A stretch of DNA of 64,000 bases from contig NZ_SPQS01000002.1 of assembly GCF_004570865.1 (NCBI RefSeq), positions 310,001 to 374,000 of the forward strand, read 5' to 3'. This DNA is from Bradyrhizobium frederickii (GTDB lineage: Bacteria; Pseudomonadota; Alphaproteobacteria; Rhizobiales; Xanthobacteraceae). The notes under the pieces were generated by a model that did not search any database, was not told the origin of the DNA, and saw only the letters and a list, made by a program, of their open reading frames with translations. Positions 32,954 to 41,921 of the stretch are shown one piece after another (position 1 is the first letter of the stretch; every line of letters starts with the position of its first letter). A program made the translations under genes and the position numbers.

Positions 32954-34747
32954 ATGACCCTCAGGTTTGGACCCTTCGAGCTGGATGAAGCGGGCCGTGC
33001 GCTGATGCACGCGCAGCAGGAAGTCGCGTTGCAGCCGCGTGTGTTCGATCTGCTGGTCTACCTGATGCGCAACCGGGATCGGGTCGTCACCAAGGATGAA
33101 CTGCTCGAGGCGCTCTGGCCTGACGTAACGGTCACGGACAACTCGCTGCAGCGAGCGGTGAGCATGCTGCGCGGCGTGCTGCGCAAGGGCGGCATGGACA
33201 GCGCCATCCGGAATATGCCGGGCAGAGGATATCGTTTCTGCATCGAAGGTCCATCGGAGCTGCAGGTTGCCGCTCCTGGGACGACGGACGAGCAAGCCGC
33301 GGACGTGCGAGCGCAAGCGCGAAGCGCTGCTGCCGCACAGGCCTGGAGCGAGGCCGCGGCGCTGTTCGAGACCGCCGATATCGCCGATTCCCTCGATGGC
33401 GCGGACTTGCACCAGTGGGCGCTGGCTCTGCAATGCACCGGCAAGGCCGATGCAGCAGTTCCTGTTTTGGCTCGCGCGGTTGCCGCCCATATCAGGGCCG
33501 GCAACGTGCCGCCGGCTGTCGTCGACGCCGTCACACTCTCCGGCTTGCACTTCGAGCGCGGCCAGGCGGCGATTGCCAAGGGCTGGCTGGCCCGTGCTGA
33601 AGATTGGGCCTCCGAGATCGAAAATCCGGCCACGACCGCGTTGACACTCTGGATGAAGTCGAAGGTCGCCGCGTTCGACGGCGAGCCTGAACAAGCGCTT
33701 TCGCTTGCCGATGTCGCCTACAGCACGGTCCGTCACAAGGACGCTGTTGGCATCGAGGCGCTGAGTCTTGCCTATCGCGGGTTCTACCGGTTGTGTCTGG
33801 GAGATACTCGCGCAGGACTAGCGGATCAGGACCTTGCCGCCGCGATGGCGCTCTCCAGCGGCGATATCGATCCGATCATCGGAGGCATCCTCTACTGCAA
33901 CATCCTGTGGGCCGCGCGGATGTTCGGGGATTGGGCGAGAGCCGACCAGTGGACGCTGGGCTACCAGAAATATTGCACCGAGAGCGGGATGGAATTGACC
34001 GGCTCGTGCCAGCTCCATCGGGCCGAAGTTCTCGGCGTCAGAGGCTCGCTTGGTGAAGCCTTGTCGCGCATTCAAGATTCGCTGGCACGGCTCACCAGCG
34101 ATGCTCCATGGGCGATCGGCGATGCCAATCGCGTGCTGGCCGACATCCATGCTGCGATCGGCAACGACGACGCCGCTCTCGAAGCCTATGAAAGGGCCTA
34201 TGCTTTCGGCTGGTGCCCTGAGCCCGGCCGGGCCATGCTCTTGCTGGAACGTGGTGAGGCGGAAGCCGCCTATGCCAGTCTCGAACGTAGCTTGATCGGA
34301 AAGACCTGGTGGACCTTGCAGAGGCGAGGGATCCTATTTGCGCATTTGGCGCTCGCCGCCGCGCATACAGGTCGCCATGAGCAGGCCCTCGAGCTGATCG
34401 AAGAGCTGTCCGGAAGCCCCGACCGATGGCCGATGCCGTCGATCCGGGCATTGACGAACGAAGCGCAATCGGTTCTCGCCGATGTGCGCAACGACTACGA
34501 CTCTGCGCTGCGGCACCTGCACCTGGCCCGACAGCTGTGGTCGAGCATCGACGGGCGAGTGCAGGCCGTCAGATTGAGACTCCGTATCGCAAGGCTGCAA
34601 TTGGCGCATGATGACGTGCGAGGCGCGTCGGCGGAAATTCATGCAGCGCAACTCGCGGCCGGCGAACTGGGCTCGCGGAAGTTCGAGGCCGAGTGTGCTG
34701 CCTTGCGACGCGAAGCCGATACGCGAGCGGCGGAACGTGCTGCGTAG
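32954..34747 (+). CDS. Winged-helix (OmpR/CadC-type) regulator with TPR-like C-terminal region
   Basis: This ~597-residue protein starts with an OmpR-type winged-helix domain (residues ~5-95: PRVFDLLVYLMRN..., VTKDELLEALWPDVTVTDNSLQRAVSMLRGVL, ending NMPGRGYRF). The rest is an all-helical, Ala/Leu-rich region that looks like a tandem TPR array (many A..L..G..A patterns). No receiver domain or membrane segment is visible, so it is soluble, unlike CadC. It is divergent from the DUF4242-mddA operon across ~150 bp and probably controls it. The ligand is unknown. Confidence 0.88.
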   Translation: MTLRFGPFELDEAGRALMHAQQEVALQPRVFDLLVYLMRNRDRVVTKDELLEALWPDVTVTDNSLQRAVSMLRGVLRKGGMDSAIRNMPGRGYRFCIEGPSELQVAAPGTTDEQAADVRAQARSAAAAQAWSEAAALFETADIADSLDGADLHQWALALQCTGKADAAVPVLARAVAAHIRAGNVPPAVVDAVTLSGLHFERGQAAIAKGWLARAEDWASEIENPATTALTLWMKSKVAAFDGEPEQALSLADVAYSTVRHKDAVGIEALSLAYRGFYRLCLGDTRAGLADQDLAAAMALSSGDIDPIIGGILYCNILWAARMFGDWARADQWTLGYQKYCTESGMELTGSCQLHRAEVLGVRGSLGEALSRIQDSLARLTSDAPWAIGDANRVLADIHAAIGNDDAALEAYERAYAFGWCPEPGRAMLLLERGEAEAAYASLERSLIGKTWWTLQRRGILFAHLALAAAHTGRHEQALELIEELSGSPDRWPMPSIRALTNEAQSVLADVRNDYDSALRHLHLARQLWSSIDGRVQAVRLRLRIARLQLAHDDVRGASAEIHAAQLAAGELGSRKFEAECAALRREADTRAAERAA

Positions 34748-35031
34748 CCGACGTCGGTGCTCCTTGCCACGATTTGTCAAACGGCCTGGTTCTTGGTCCG
34801 GGTAGCTGGCCGGCGCCGCTTGCTCTAGTCTCCCGCTCATTGATCTGTGCGACCGTTGCGTTGATCACAACAGCGAAAGCCACGACAATGAACGTCAAAT
34901 TGTCAGCCGCGATGCGACGGTTACGAGGTCGATGGCACCGGCAGCGTTCAACTCGTCGTCCGGCTAAGGGTGACCAATCTTATTGACAATCGAGGGGCAG
35001 CTTGTACCACAATGGCAACTCGAGGAGTGGC

Positions 35032-36750
35032 ATGATGACGAGTGGCTTGCGCAAGGGTCTGACGAGCTATGGCGATGCCGGCTTCTCCCTGTTTTTGCGC
35101 AAGGCGTTCATCAAGGCGATGGGCTATTCCGACGACGCGCTGGAGCGCCCGATCGTCGGCATCACCAACACCTATAGCGACTACAATCCCTGCCACGGCA
35201 ACGTCCCGCAGATCATCGAAGCCGCCAAGCGCGGCGTGATGCTGTCCGGCGCGATGCCATTCGTGTTCCCGACCATCTCGATCGCCGAGAGCTTCGCGCA
35301 TCCGACCTCGATGTATCTGCGCAACCTGATGGCAATGGACACGGAAGAAATGATCCGCGCCCAGCCGATGGATTCGGTGATCGTGATCGGCGGCTGCGAC
35401 AAGACGCTGCCGGCGCAGGTCATGGCCGCGATCAGCGCCGACCTTCCGACCGTGGTGATTCCGGTCGGCCCGATGGTGGTCGGCCATCACAAGGGCGAGG
35501 TGCTGGGGGCCTGCACCGACTGCCGCCGCCTCTGGGCGAAATATCGTGCCGGCGAGATGGACGATGCCGAGATCGAGGCGGTGAACGGGCGTCTGGCGCC
35601 GTCGGTCGGCACCTGCATGGTGATGGGCACGGCCTCGACCATGGCCTGCATGATCGAAGCCATGGGCCTGTCGCTGCCGATGAGCGCGACGATTCCTGCA
35701 CCGCACGCCGAACGCTTCCGCTTGGCGGAGGCCAGCGGGCGGGTTGCCGCCGAGATGGCCAAGACCAAGGGGCCGAAGCCGAGCGAGCTGCTGACGCCGG
35801 CCTCCTTCAGGAATGCGCAGGTGGTGCTTCAGGCGATCGGCGGCTCGACCAACGGCCTGATCCATCTGACCGCGATGGCGCATCGCTCGCCGCACCGGCT
35901 CGACCTCGAGGTCTTCGACCAGATCGGCCGCGAGGTGCCGGTGCTGGTCGACCTGAAGCCGTCCGGCGAGCACTATATGGAGCATTTCCATCACGCCGGC
36001 GGCGTGCCGAAGCTGCTGGCGCAGCTCGGCGACCTCGTCGATCTCGATGCCAAGACGATCAGCGGCCAGACGCTGCGCGATGTCGTGGCCAATGCGGAAG
36101 ACGTGCCCGGCCAGGACGCGATCCGCTCGCGCGACAATCCGATCAAGAAGGAAGGCGGCCTTGCCGTGCTGCACGGCAACCTCGCGCCGCGCGGCGCCGT
36201 CATCAAGCAATCGGCGGCGAGCCCGAAGCTGCTCAAGCACGCCGGACGCGCGGTGGTGTTCGAATCCGTCGAGGACATGACCTTGCGGGTCGACGATCCC
36301 GATCTCGACGTGACCGCCGACGACGTGCTGGTGCTGCGCAATGCCGGTCCGAAGGGTGCGCCGGGCATGCCGGAGGCGGGCTATCTGCCGATCCCGAAGA
36401 AGCTCGCGCGCGGCGGCACCAAGGACATGGTGCGCATTTCGGATGCGCGCATGAGCGGCACCGCGTTCGGCACGATCGTTCTGCATATCGCCCCGGAATC
36501 CGCTGTGGGCGGGCCGCTGGCACTGGTGCAGAACGGCGACATGATCAGCCTGGATGTGGCCAGGCGCAGCATCGAGCTGCTGGTCGATGCGGCCGAGCTC
36601 GAGCGCCGCCGTGCCGCCCTGAAGCCGACTGCTGCGCCGGAGGCAGCACGCCGCGGCTACGCCTGGTTGTTCAACGAGACCATCATGCAGGCCGACGAGG
36701 GCTGCGATTTCGATTTCATGCAGAGGACTGGGAAGACCGAGACAAGCTGA
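35032..36750 (+). CDS. IlvD/Edd-family dehydratase (sugar-acid or dihydroxy-acid dehydratase)
   Basis: This 572-residue iron-sulfur dehydratase has the three Cys ligands Cys54 (PCHGN), Cys122 (GGCDKTLPA) and Cys195 (GTCMVMGTAST). The family removes water from dihydroxy acids: IlvD in branched-chain amino acid synthesis, or aldonate dehydratases such as arabinonate or gluconate dehydratase. Being isolated from ilv genes and in a sugar-catabolic region, it may be an aldonate dehydratase, but IlvD activity is not excluded. The start at 35032 has CGAGGAGTGGC upstream; an earlier in-frame TTG at 35002 is less likely. Confidence 0.88.
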   Translation: MMTSGLRKGLTSYGDAGFSLFLRKAFIKAMGYSDDALERPIVGITNTYSDYNPCHGNVPQIIEAAKRGVMLSGAMPFVFPTISIAESFAHPTSMYLRNLMAMDTEEMIRAQPMDSVIVIGGCDKTLPAQVMAAISADLPTVVIPVGPMVVGHHKGEVLGACTDCRRLWAKYRAGEMDDAEIEAVNGRLAPSVGTCMVMGTASTMACMIEAMGLSLPMSATIPAPHAERFRLAEASGRVAAEMAKTKGPKPSELLTPASFRNAQVVLQAIGGSTNGLIHLTAMAHRSPHRLDLEVFDQIGREVPVLVDLKPSGEHYMEHFHHAGGVPKLLAQLGDLVDLDAKTISGQTLRDVVANAEDVPGQDAIRSRDNPIKKEGGLAVLHGNLAPRGAVIKQSAASPKLLKHAGRAVVFESVEDMTLRVDDPDLDVTADDVLVLRNAGPKGAPGMPEAGYLPIPKKLARGGTKDMVRISDARMSGTAFGTIVLHIAPESAVGGPLALVQNGDMISLDVARRSIELLVDAAELERRRAALKPTAAPEAARRGYAWLFNETIMQADEGCDFDFMQRTGKTETS

Positions 36751-36768
36751 CCGAAAGACGAACGCTCA

Positions 36769-36787
36769 GCCCGCTGAAGTGGCGGGC
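36769..36787 (+). terminator. Hairpin after the dehydratase gene
   Basis: GCCCGC-TGAAGTG-GCGGGC is a perfect 6-bp stem 19 bases after the dehydratase stop codon. No T tract follows, so only a weak terminator call is possible. Confidence 0.4.
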
Positions 36788-36905
36788 AGCTTGGGAGAGC
36801 CGCAAGTGCTCCACCTTGTGAAAGCCCGCCTGATGAGCTGGTGCTGCTGATCGCCTCGAATTCGCCCGCGTCAGCTTTGCGAAGGCGCTACGCGAGGCTG
36901 CCGAT

Positions 36906-37487
36906 CTATCTGTCCGCAATAGCGACCTGCTCGACCCGCCATTGTCCGGCCTCGTGCAGGTAACGGAATGGGATGCCGTGGCTGTTCTTGAAATAGCTTC
37001 CGCAGAGCGCGTTGGCCATGCCCTGCATCACCGCGTCATGGCAGACGAACAGAAAATTGTCGTCGGGGTGACGGTCGAGCCAGGCGGAGACACAACACAG
37101 CGACCGTTCAGTCATGGCGTGCCAGCTTTCGCCGTCCTCAGGCAGGATCGCGACGAGATCCGTCGCCGACTTGACACCGTGCCTGATCATGAGATCGCGG
37201 ACGGGCAGGCCCTCCAAGCTTCCGAAGTCGAACTCGATGATGCCGTCGTCGATCACGAGCGGCACCGCGATCGCGGCCGCGATGACCTCGGCCGTTCGCG
37301 CCGCGCGGACCAGGGGGCTCGCGACGATGCGGTTGATGCCGGCCCTGCGCAGCATGTCCACGGCCGCGTGCGCCTGCCGCAGGCCGTCCTCGTTCAGCGG
37401 ATTATCGGTTCGTCCCTGGAATAGCCCGTCACGATTCCAGTCGGTGGCGCCGTGGCGGAGGCCGTAGAATGAACGCGCGGGTGTCAC
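36906..37487 (-). CDS. Histidine phosphatase family protein
   Basis: This 193-residue protein is in the phosphoglycerate-mutase-like branch 1 group: the RHG motif is at Arg11-His12-Gly13, followed by the N-R-D-G-L-FQGRTDNPLNE stretch, a Glu in the EFDFGSLEG region, and the second His in VCHDAVMQG. It removes phosphate from small molecules. The start is inferred to be a GTG at 37487 which overlaps the TGA of the enoyl-CoA hydratase gene (GTGA), so the two are translationally coupled. The substrate is unknown. Confidence 0.85.
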   Translation of the reverse strand: MTPARSFYGLRHGATDWNRDGLFQGRTDNPLNEDGLRQAHAAVDMLRRAGINRIVASPLVRAARTAEVIAAAIAVPLVIDDGIIEFDFGSLEGLPVRDLMIRHGVKSATDLVAILPEDGESWHAMTERSLCCVSAWLDRHPDDNFLFVCHDAVMQGMANALCGSYFKNSHGIPFRYLHEAGQWRVEQVAIADR

Positions 37488-38296
37488 TTCGACTTGCTCG
37501 TGAACTTCTTCACGGCAACGCGGAAATCCTCCGTGTTCATCGCCATGATGATCTTGTGCTCCTCGGCATCGAGCTGCTGCTTCACCGGCGTAGTCGCGGC
37601 CCGATAGACCAGCTGCTTGGTGCCGGCGATGGCCGCCGGCGGATTCTGCGCCAGGCGCTCGGCGAGCTTTCGCGTCGCCGCCTTCAAGTCCGCGGCGGCA
37701 ACGACCTTCGCGACCAGGCCCCATTCATAGGCCTGCTGCGCGCTAAAATTGTCCTCGGACAGGAAGATCTGCAGCGCGCGGCGCGAGCCCACCGTGCCGA
37801 CGATGCCGACCGTGGAGCCGCCGTCCGGCGACACGCCGATCTTGGCATAGGCCGGCGTGAACTTGGCGTCATCAGCGGCGATGCAGAGATCGGTGACGAA
37901 GGCGAGGCCCATGCCGGCGCCGGCGGCCGAGCCGTGCACGCTCGACAGCGAGATTTTCGGCATGCGCCTGACGATCTCGATGAAGGCATGATAGTGCTTC
38001 AAGAGCTCGCCGACGACCGGCGTCACGGTGCCTGCTTCGGCGGCCGCCCCGATCGTCTGCAGATCGCCGCCGGCCGAGAAGGCGCGGCCTTCGCCCTCGA
38101 TCACCAAGACCTTGATGGCGTCGTCGCCCTCGATATACGCCGCGAGCTGTTCGAGCTTCTGCGCAATCGCAAGGTTGATCGAGTTGAACGCGGCGGGGCG
38201 GTTGAGCGTGATGGTCGCGATCGGGCCGTCGATCCGCAGCAAGGCGGGATCGTCAGGCTGGGAGATGGGAGCTGGCATCCTGGATATCCCCGGCAT
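37484..38296 (-). CDS. Enoyl-CoA hydratase/isomerase family protein
   Basis: This 264-270-residue crotonase-fold protein has the CoA-binding segment GRAFSAGGDLQ and the oxyanion-hole segment SVHGSAAGAGMGLAF. Catalytic acidic residues of hydratases are not all evident: the second conserved region reads GVSPDGGST, with Asp in place of Glu, as in several isomerase-type crotonases. Starts at 38296 (MPGISRM) or 38278 (MPAPISQ) are possible. Its stop overlaps the start of the phosphatase gene. Confidence 0.88.
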   Translation of the reverse strand: MPGISRMPAPISQPDDPALLRIDGPIATITLNRPAAFNSINLAIAQKLEQLAAYIEGDDAIKVLVIEGEGRAFSAGGDLQTIGAAAEAGTVTPVVGELLKHYHAFIEIVRRMPKISLSSVHGSAAGAGMGLAFVTDLCIAADDAKFTPAYAKIGVSPDGGSTVGIVGTVGSRRALQIFLSEDNFSAQQAYEWGLVAKVVAAADLKAATRKLAERLAQNPPAAIAGTKQLVYRAATTPVKQQLDAEEHKIIMAMNTEDFRVAVKKFTSKSK

Positions 38297-38505
38297 GAGG
38301 GTCGTGGGGAGCGACTAAATCGCAGAAGCGCGGGGGAGACAATCCCCGCGCTGCACCCTTGCACTGGAGGGAACGATAGGCTCAAATGGGCAGGCCTTTT
38401 CCAAGGGACGGACACGAGCGCCGGCTCCTCGTAAGGTCAGCAACCAAAATCAGCGAGAGGAGATGGCATGGGTCACGCTCGTGTCTTCCGGAAATGGGCT
38501 GTCCA

Positions 38506-39726
38506 ATGAGCGACGGTCCGGTGATCATCGTCGGTGCCGGCCATGGCGGCTACCAGGTCGCGGCATCGCTGCGCCAGGCCGGCTTTGCAGGCCGCGTCTG
38601 CCTGATCAACGACGAGGCGCATCTGCCCTATCAGCGGCCGCCGCTGTCCAAGGCTTACATCAAGGGCTCGGCCGGTCCCGAGAGCCTGATGTTCCGCCCC
38701 GAAAAGTTCTACCACGACCAGAAAATCGAGCTGATCGCCGGCCGTGCGGCCTCGATCGACCGCGCGGGGCGCAAAGTGCATCTCGTCTCCGGCGAAACGC
38801 TTGGCTACGGCCATCTCGTGCTGGCGACGGGCGCGCGCAACCGGCTGCTCGATCTGCCCAATGCCAACCTGCCCGACGTGAAATATTTGCGCATCCTCGA
38901 CGAGAGCGAGGCGCTGCGCCAGATCATGCCCTCGAAGACGCGCGCCGTGATCATCGGCGCCGGTTTCATCGGCCTCGAATTCGCCGCCACCGCGCGCATC
39001 AAGGGCCTCGAGGTCGACGTGCTCGAGCTCGCCCCGCGCGTGATGGCGCGGGCGGTGACGGCGGAGGTGTCGGAATATTTCCAGGCGCGGCATCGCGAGG
39101 CCGGCATCCGCATCCACCTCGGCGTGCAGGCGACCTCGATCGAAGCCGAGAACGGCAAGGTCACCGGCGTGTCCTTGAGCGACGGACGGCATCTGCCCGC
39201 CGACCTCGTCGTGGTCGGCGTCGGCGTGCTGCCGAACATCGAGCTCGCGGCGGAGGCGGGGCTGCCGGTCGCCGCCGGCATCATCGTCGACGAATATCTT
39301 TCGACGGCCGACCCCGACATCTCCGCAATCGGCGATTGCGCGCTGTTCGCCAGTCCGCGCTTCGGCGGATCGCTGCGGCTGGAATCGGTGCAGAACGCGA
39401 CCGACCACGCCCGCTGCCTCGCGGCGCGGCTGACCGGCGACAAGAAGCCTTATGACGGCCATCCCTGGTTCTGGAGCGACCAGGGCGACGACAAGCTCCA
39501 GATCGCAGGGCTGACCACCGGCTACGACCGCGTCGTGCTGCGCGGCAGCCCTGCGAACAAGGCGTTCTCGGCGTTCTGCTACAAGGGCGACAGGCTGCTC
39601 GGCATCGAATCGATCAACCGCGCCGGCGACCACATGTTCGGCCGCCGCCTGCAGGCCATGGACCGCTCGATCACGCCGGAGCAGGCCGCGGACGAAAGCT
39701 TCGACCTGAAGAGCGCGCTGGCGTGA
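38506..39726 (+). CDS. NAD(P)H:ferredoxin reductase-like flavoprotein (rhodocoxin/putidaredoxin reductase type)
   Basis: This 406-residue protein has the FAD motif VGAGHGGYQ near the N-terminus, the NAD(P) motif IGAGFIGLEFA, the FAD GD motif SAIGDCALF and the C-terminal reductase domain. Members pass electrons from NADH to [2Fe-2S] ferredoxins serving P450s or ring-hydroxylating oxygenases. No ferredoxin is adjacent; a P450 lies ~20 kb away at 59672, a possible but unproven partner. The ATG at 38506 starts at the FAD domain; the frame runs upstream to 38386. Confidence 0.9.
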   Translation: MSDGPVIIVGAGHGGYQVAASLRQAGFAGRVCLINDEAHLPYQRPPLSKAYIKGSAGPESLMFRPEKFYHDQKIELIAGRAASIDRAGRKVHLVSGETLGYGHLVLATGARNRLLDLPNANLPDVKYLRILDESEALRQIMPSKTRAVIIGAGFIGLEFAATARIKGLEVDVLELAPRVMARAVTAEVSEYFQARHREAGIRIHLGVQATSIEAENGKVTGVSLSDGRHLPADLVVVGVGVLPNIELAAEAGLPVAAGIIVDEYLSTADPDISAIGDCALFASPRFGGSLRLESVQNATDHARCLAARLTGDKKPYDGHPWFWSDQGDDKLQIAGLTTGYDRVVLRGSPANKAFSAFCYKGDRLLGIESINRAGDHMFGRRLQAMDRSITPEQAADESFDLKSALA

Positions 39727-39732
39727 GTTGGA

Positions 39733-39878
39733 CTTCTCCCTCTCCCCGTTCTTACGGGGAGAGGGTTGGGGTGAGGGGCTTCTCTCCGCAGATGAGATGA
39801 TCGCGAGACCTGTACCCCTCACCCGGATTGCATCTTCGATGCAATCCGACCTCTCCCCGCAAGCGGGGCGAGGTGAAG
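39733..39878. repeat. Dispersed palindromic repeat, family D (CTCTCCCC ends)
   Basis: The ends CTTCTCCCTCTCCCCG and CGGGGCGAGGTGAAG pair, with inner hairpins CCCCGTTCTTACGGGG, GATTGCATCTTCGATGCAATC and CCCCGCAAGCGGGG. It lies between the convergent ferredoxin reductase and ribokinase genes. A related copy is at 46973-47091, and a solo arm may be the hairpin at 14217-14240. Confidence 0.85.
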
Positions 39879-39889
39879 AAAGCGACGCT

Positions 39890-40798
39890 CTACAAAACCG
39901 CCGCCACCTCCGCTGCTGTCGGCATCGACGGCCCCGCGCCCATCCGCTGCACGCTGATCGAGGCGGCGGCGTTGGCGAAGGCGATCGCGGTGCGCAACGG
40001 CACATCGTCAGCAAGTTGCGCGGCGAGCGCGCCGACAAAGCAGTCGCCGGCGCCGGTGGTGTCGATCGCCTTCACGGCGCGCCCCGGCACGGTGATCTCC
40101 TCGCGCCCGGCAAGCGCAAGCACGCCGCGCTTGCCGAGCGTGACGCAGATGGTCTGATCCTCGCGCACCTGAAGTTTTCGCGCGGCGCCGATGATTTTTC
40201 CAGCCTCGTCGCTGTCGGACAGGTTCACGCCCGCGAGGAAGCCGAGCTCGGTCTCGTTCAGCACGAGGATGTCGACCAGCGCGAGCAGCTCACCGGATAT
40301 CTTCTGTGCCGGTGCGGGGTTGAGCACGGTGACGGTGCCAGCTGCGCGCGCCCGCTGGAAGAACGCGGCAATGCTGGGCAGCGGAATCTCGAATTGGCTC
40401 ACCGCGACGTCGCCCGCCAGAAGCGGCACGACCTCGACGTCATCCGCGCCGACCAGCCCGTTCGCCCCCGGAATGACGACGATGGTGTTGTCGGCCTCGG
40501 CGACCGTGATGATGGCCGTGCCGGTGTGCGCCTCCGCCGTCTCCACGACATAGCCGAGATCGATGCCTTGGTCGCCGAGGAATGTCTTCAGCTCGGCCCC
40601 GAACGAATCCTTCCCCAGCCGCCCGATCAACGTCGTCCCGGCGCCGAGGCGTGACGCCGCCACCGCCTGGTTCGCCCCCTTGCCGCCTGGAAAATACAGC
40701 ACCTGCCGGCCCGCGACGGTTTCGCCGACCTTCGGATGGCGATCGGCCGTCGCCACCACATCCATGTTGATGCTGCCCGCGACGAAGACGCGCCCCAT
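39890..40798 (-). CDS. rbsK: Ribokinase
   Basis: This 302-residue PfkB-family kinase matches ribokinases: N-terminal VAGSINMDVV, the GGKGANQAVA substrate loop, and the C-terminal DTTGAGDCFVGAL ATP/anion-hole motif with the catalytic Asp. It phosphorylates ribose (or a similar pentose) at O5. Its start lies 6 bp after the stop of another PfkB-kinase gene, so both are in one operon. No ribose transporter is next to it. Confidence 0.88.
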   Translation of the reverse strand: MGRVFVAGSINMDVVATADRHPKVGETVAGRQVLYFPGGKGANQAVAASRLGAGTTLIGRLGKDSFGAELKTFLGDQGIDLGYVVETAEAHTGTAIITVAEADNTIVVIPGANGLVGADDVEVVPLLAGDVAVSQFEIPLPSIAAFFQRARAAGTVTVLNPAPAQKISGELLALVDILVLNETELGFLAGVNLSDSDEAGKIIGAARKLQVREDQTICVTLGKRGVLALAGREEITVPGRAVKAIDTTGAGDCFVGALAAQLADDVPLRTAIAFANAAASISVQRMGAGPSMPTAAEVAAVL

Positions 40799-40804
40799 CT
40801 GGAT

Positions 40805-41698
40805 CTACACCCTGACCTCGAACTCGTGCCTGACCTTGGCGATATCGACCAGCGTCGGCAGACCGGCCTCGTTGCCGAGGCGCTGGATCTTGAAGGTGGA
40901 GGCGGCCCTCGCGAAATCAAAATGCTCGCGCCAGCTTTTGCCGGGATGAGCGAGGTAGGAATAGACATAGGCGCCGTGGAAGACGTCGCCGGCGCCGTTG
41001 GTGTCGATCACGCGCTCGCGCGGGATCGGCATCGCCGGCATCACCTGCACCGTTCCGGTCTCGTCGTACCAGAACAGGCCCTTCTCGCCCATGGTGACGC
41101 CGCCGATCTTGCAGCCGCGGCCCTTGAGGTAGTCGAGCATCTTCTCGGGCGTCAGGTCCATCTGCTCGCACAGGCGCTCGGCGACGATGGCGACGTCGAT
41201 GAATTCCAGGAGCTCATGGGTGTTGGTGCGCAGACCGCCGCCGTCGAGCGAGGTCAGAATGCCGGCCTCGCGGCAGACTTTTGCGTAGTGGATCGCCGCA
41301 TCCGGCTGGTGGCCGTCGACATGGAGCGCGCGGCAGCCGCCGAGATTGAGCATCGGAAAGGGATGGATGTGCTCGTCGTCGCGGCAGCGGACGATGGCGC
41401 GCTTGCCGTCCTTGGGCATGATGAAGGAGAGCGAGGACTGGTTGACCTTCCGCCCGTGCAGCGAGATCGCGTATTTGGCGCACATGTCCTGGAACATGCG
41501 TCCCAGCCAGTCATTGGCCACCGTCGCGATGAGATCCGGCACGATGCCGAGCTTGGCGCAGCAGAACGCCGCCGTCACGGCGTTGCCGCCGAAGGAGACG
41601 GCGTAGTCCGAGGCCACGTGCTTTTCGTCGCCGCTCGGCATGTGGTCGGTGATGAAGACGACGTCGATATAGGTCTGTCCGATGAAGAGAGCCTGCAT
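40805..41698 (-). CDS. PfkB-family carbohydrate kinase
   Basis: This 297-residue kinase has the PfkB fold: N-terminal FIGQTYIDVV, the SFGGNAVTAAF loop and the C-terminal DTNGAGDVFHGAY motif with catalytic Asp. It is clearly distinct from the ribokinase downstream (different lid and substrate region), so the pair are paralogues with different substrates. It is divergent from the VOC protein gene. Sugar specificity is not predictable; fructokinase or a nucleoside/keto-sugar kinase are possible. Confidence 0.88.
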   Translation of the reverse strand: MQALFIGQTYIDVVFITDHMPSGDEKHVASDYAVSFGGNAVTAAFCCAKLGIVPDLIATVANDWLGRMFQDMCAKYAISLHGRKVNQSSLSFIMPKDGKRAIVRCRDDEHIHPFPMLNLGGCRALHVDGHQPDAAIHYAKVCREAGILTSLDGGGLRTNTHELLEFIDVAIVAERLCEQMDLTPEKMLDYLKGRGCKIGGVTMGEKGLFWYDETGTVQVMPAMPIPRERVIDTNGAGDVFHGAYVYSYLAHPGKSWREHFDFARAASTFKIQRLGNEAGLPTLVDIAKVRHEFEVRV

Positions 41699-41921
41699 TG
41701 CCTGTCCGTCATGCGCTTGTGGTCCCGGCCGGTGCGCTTACTGTAGCACCGGTTCCGCTCCGGCGGGACGCTGAAATTATTCGCAAAACTGCCGCCCGAA
41801 GCGCTTGAGGTCAGCATGGTCAGGGAATACGACCATCACCGGGCAATGCCAAGTCCGGACAAACGCCGTGTTTCGGCCCATGGGTTCCAGGGCCATGAAA
41901 GGGGCGATCAAAGGGGGAAGA

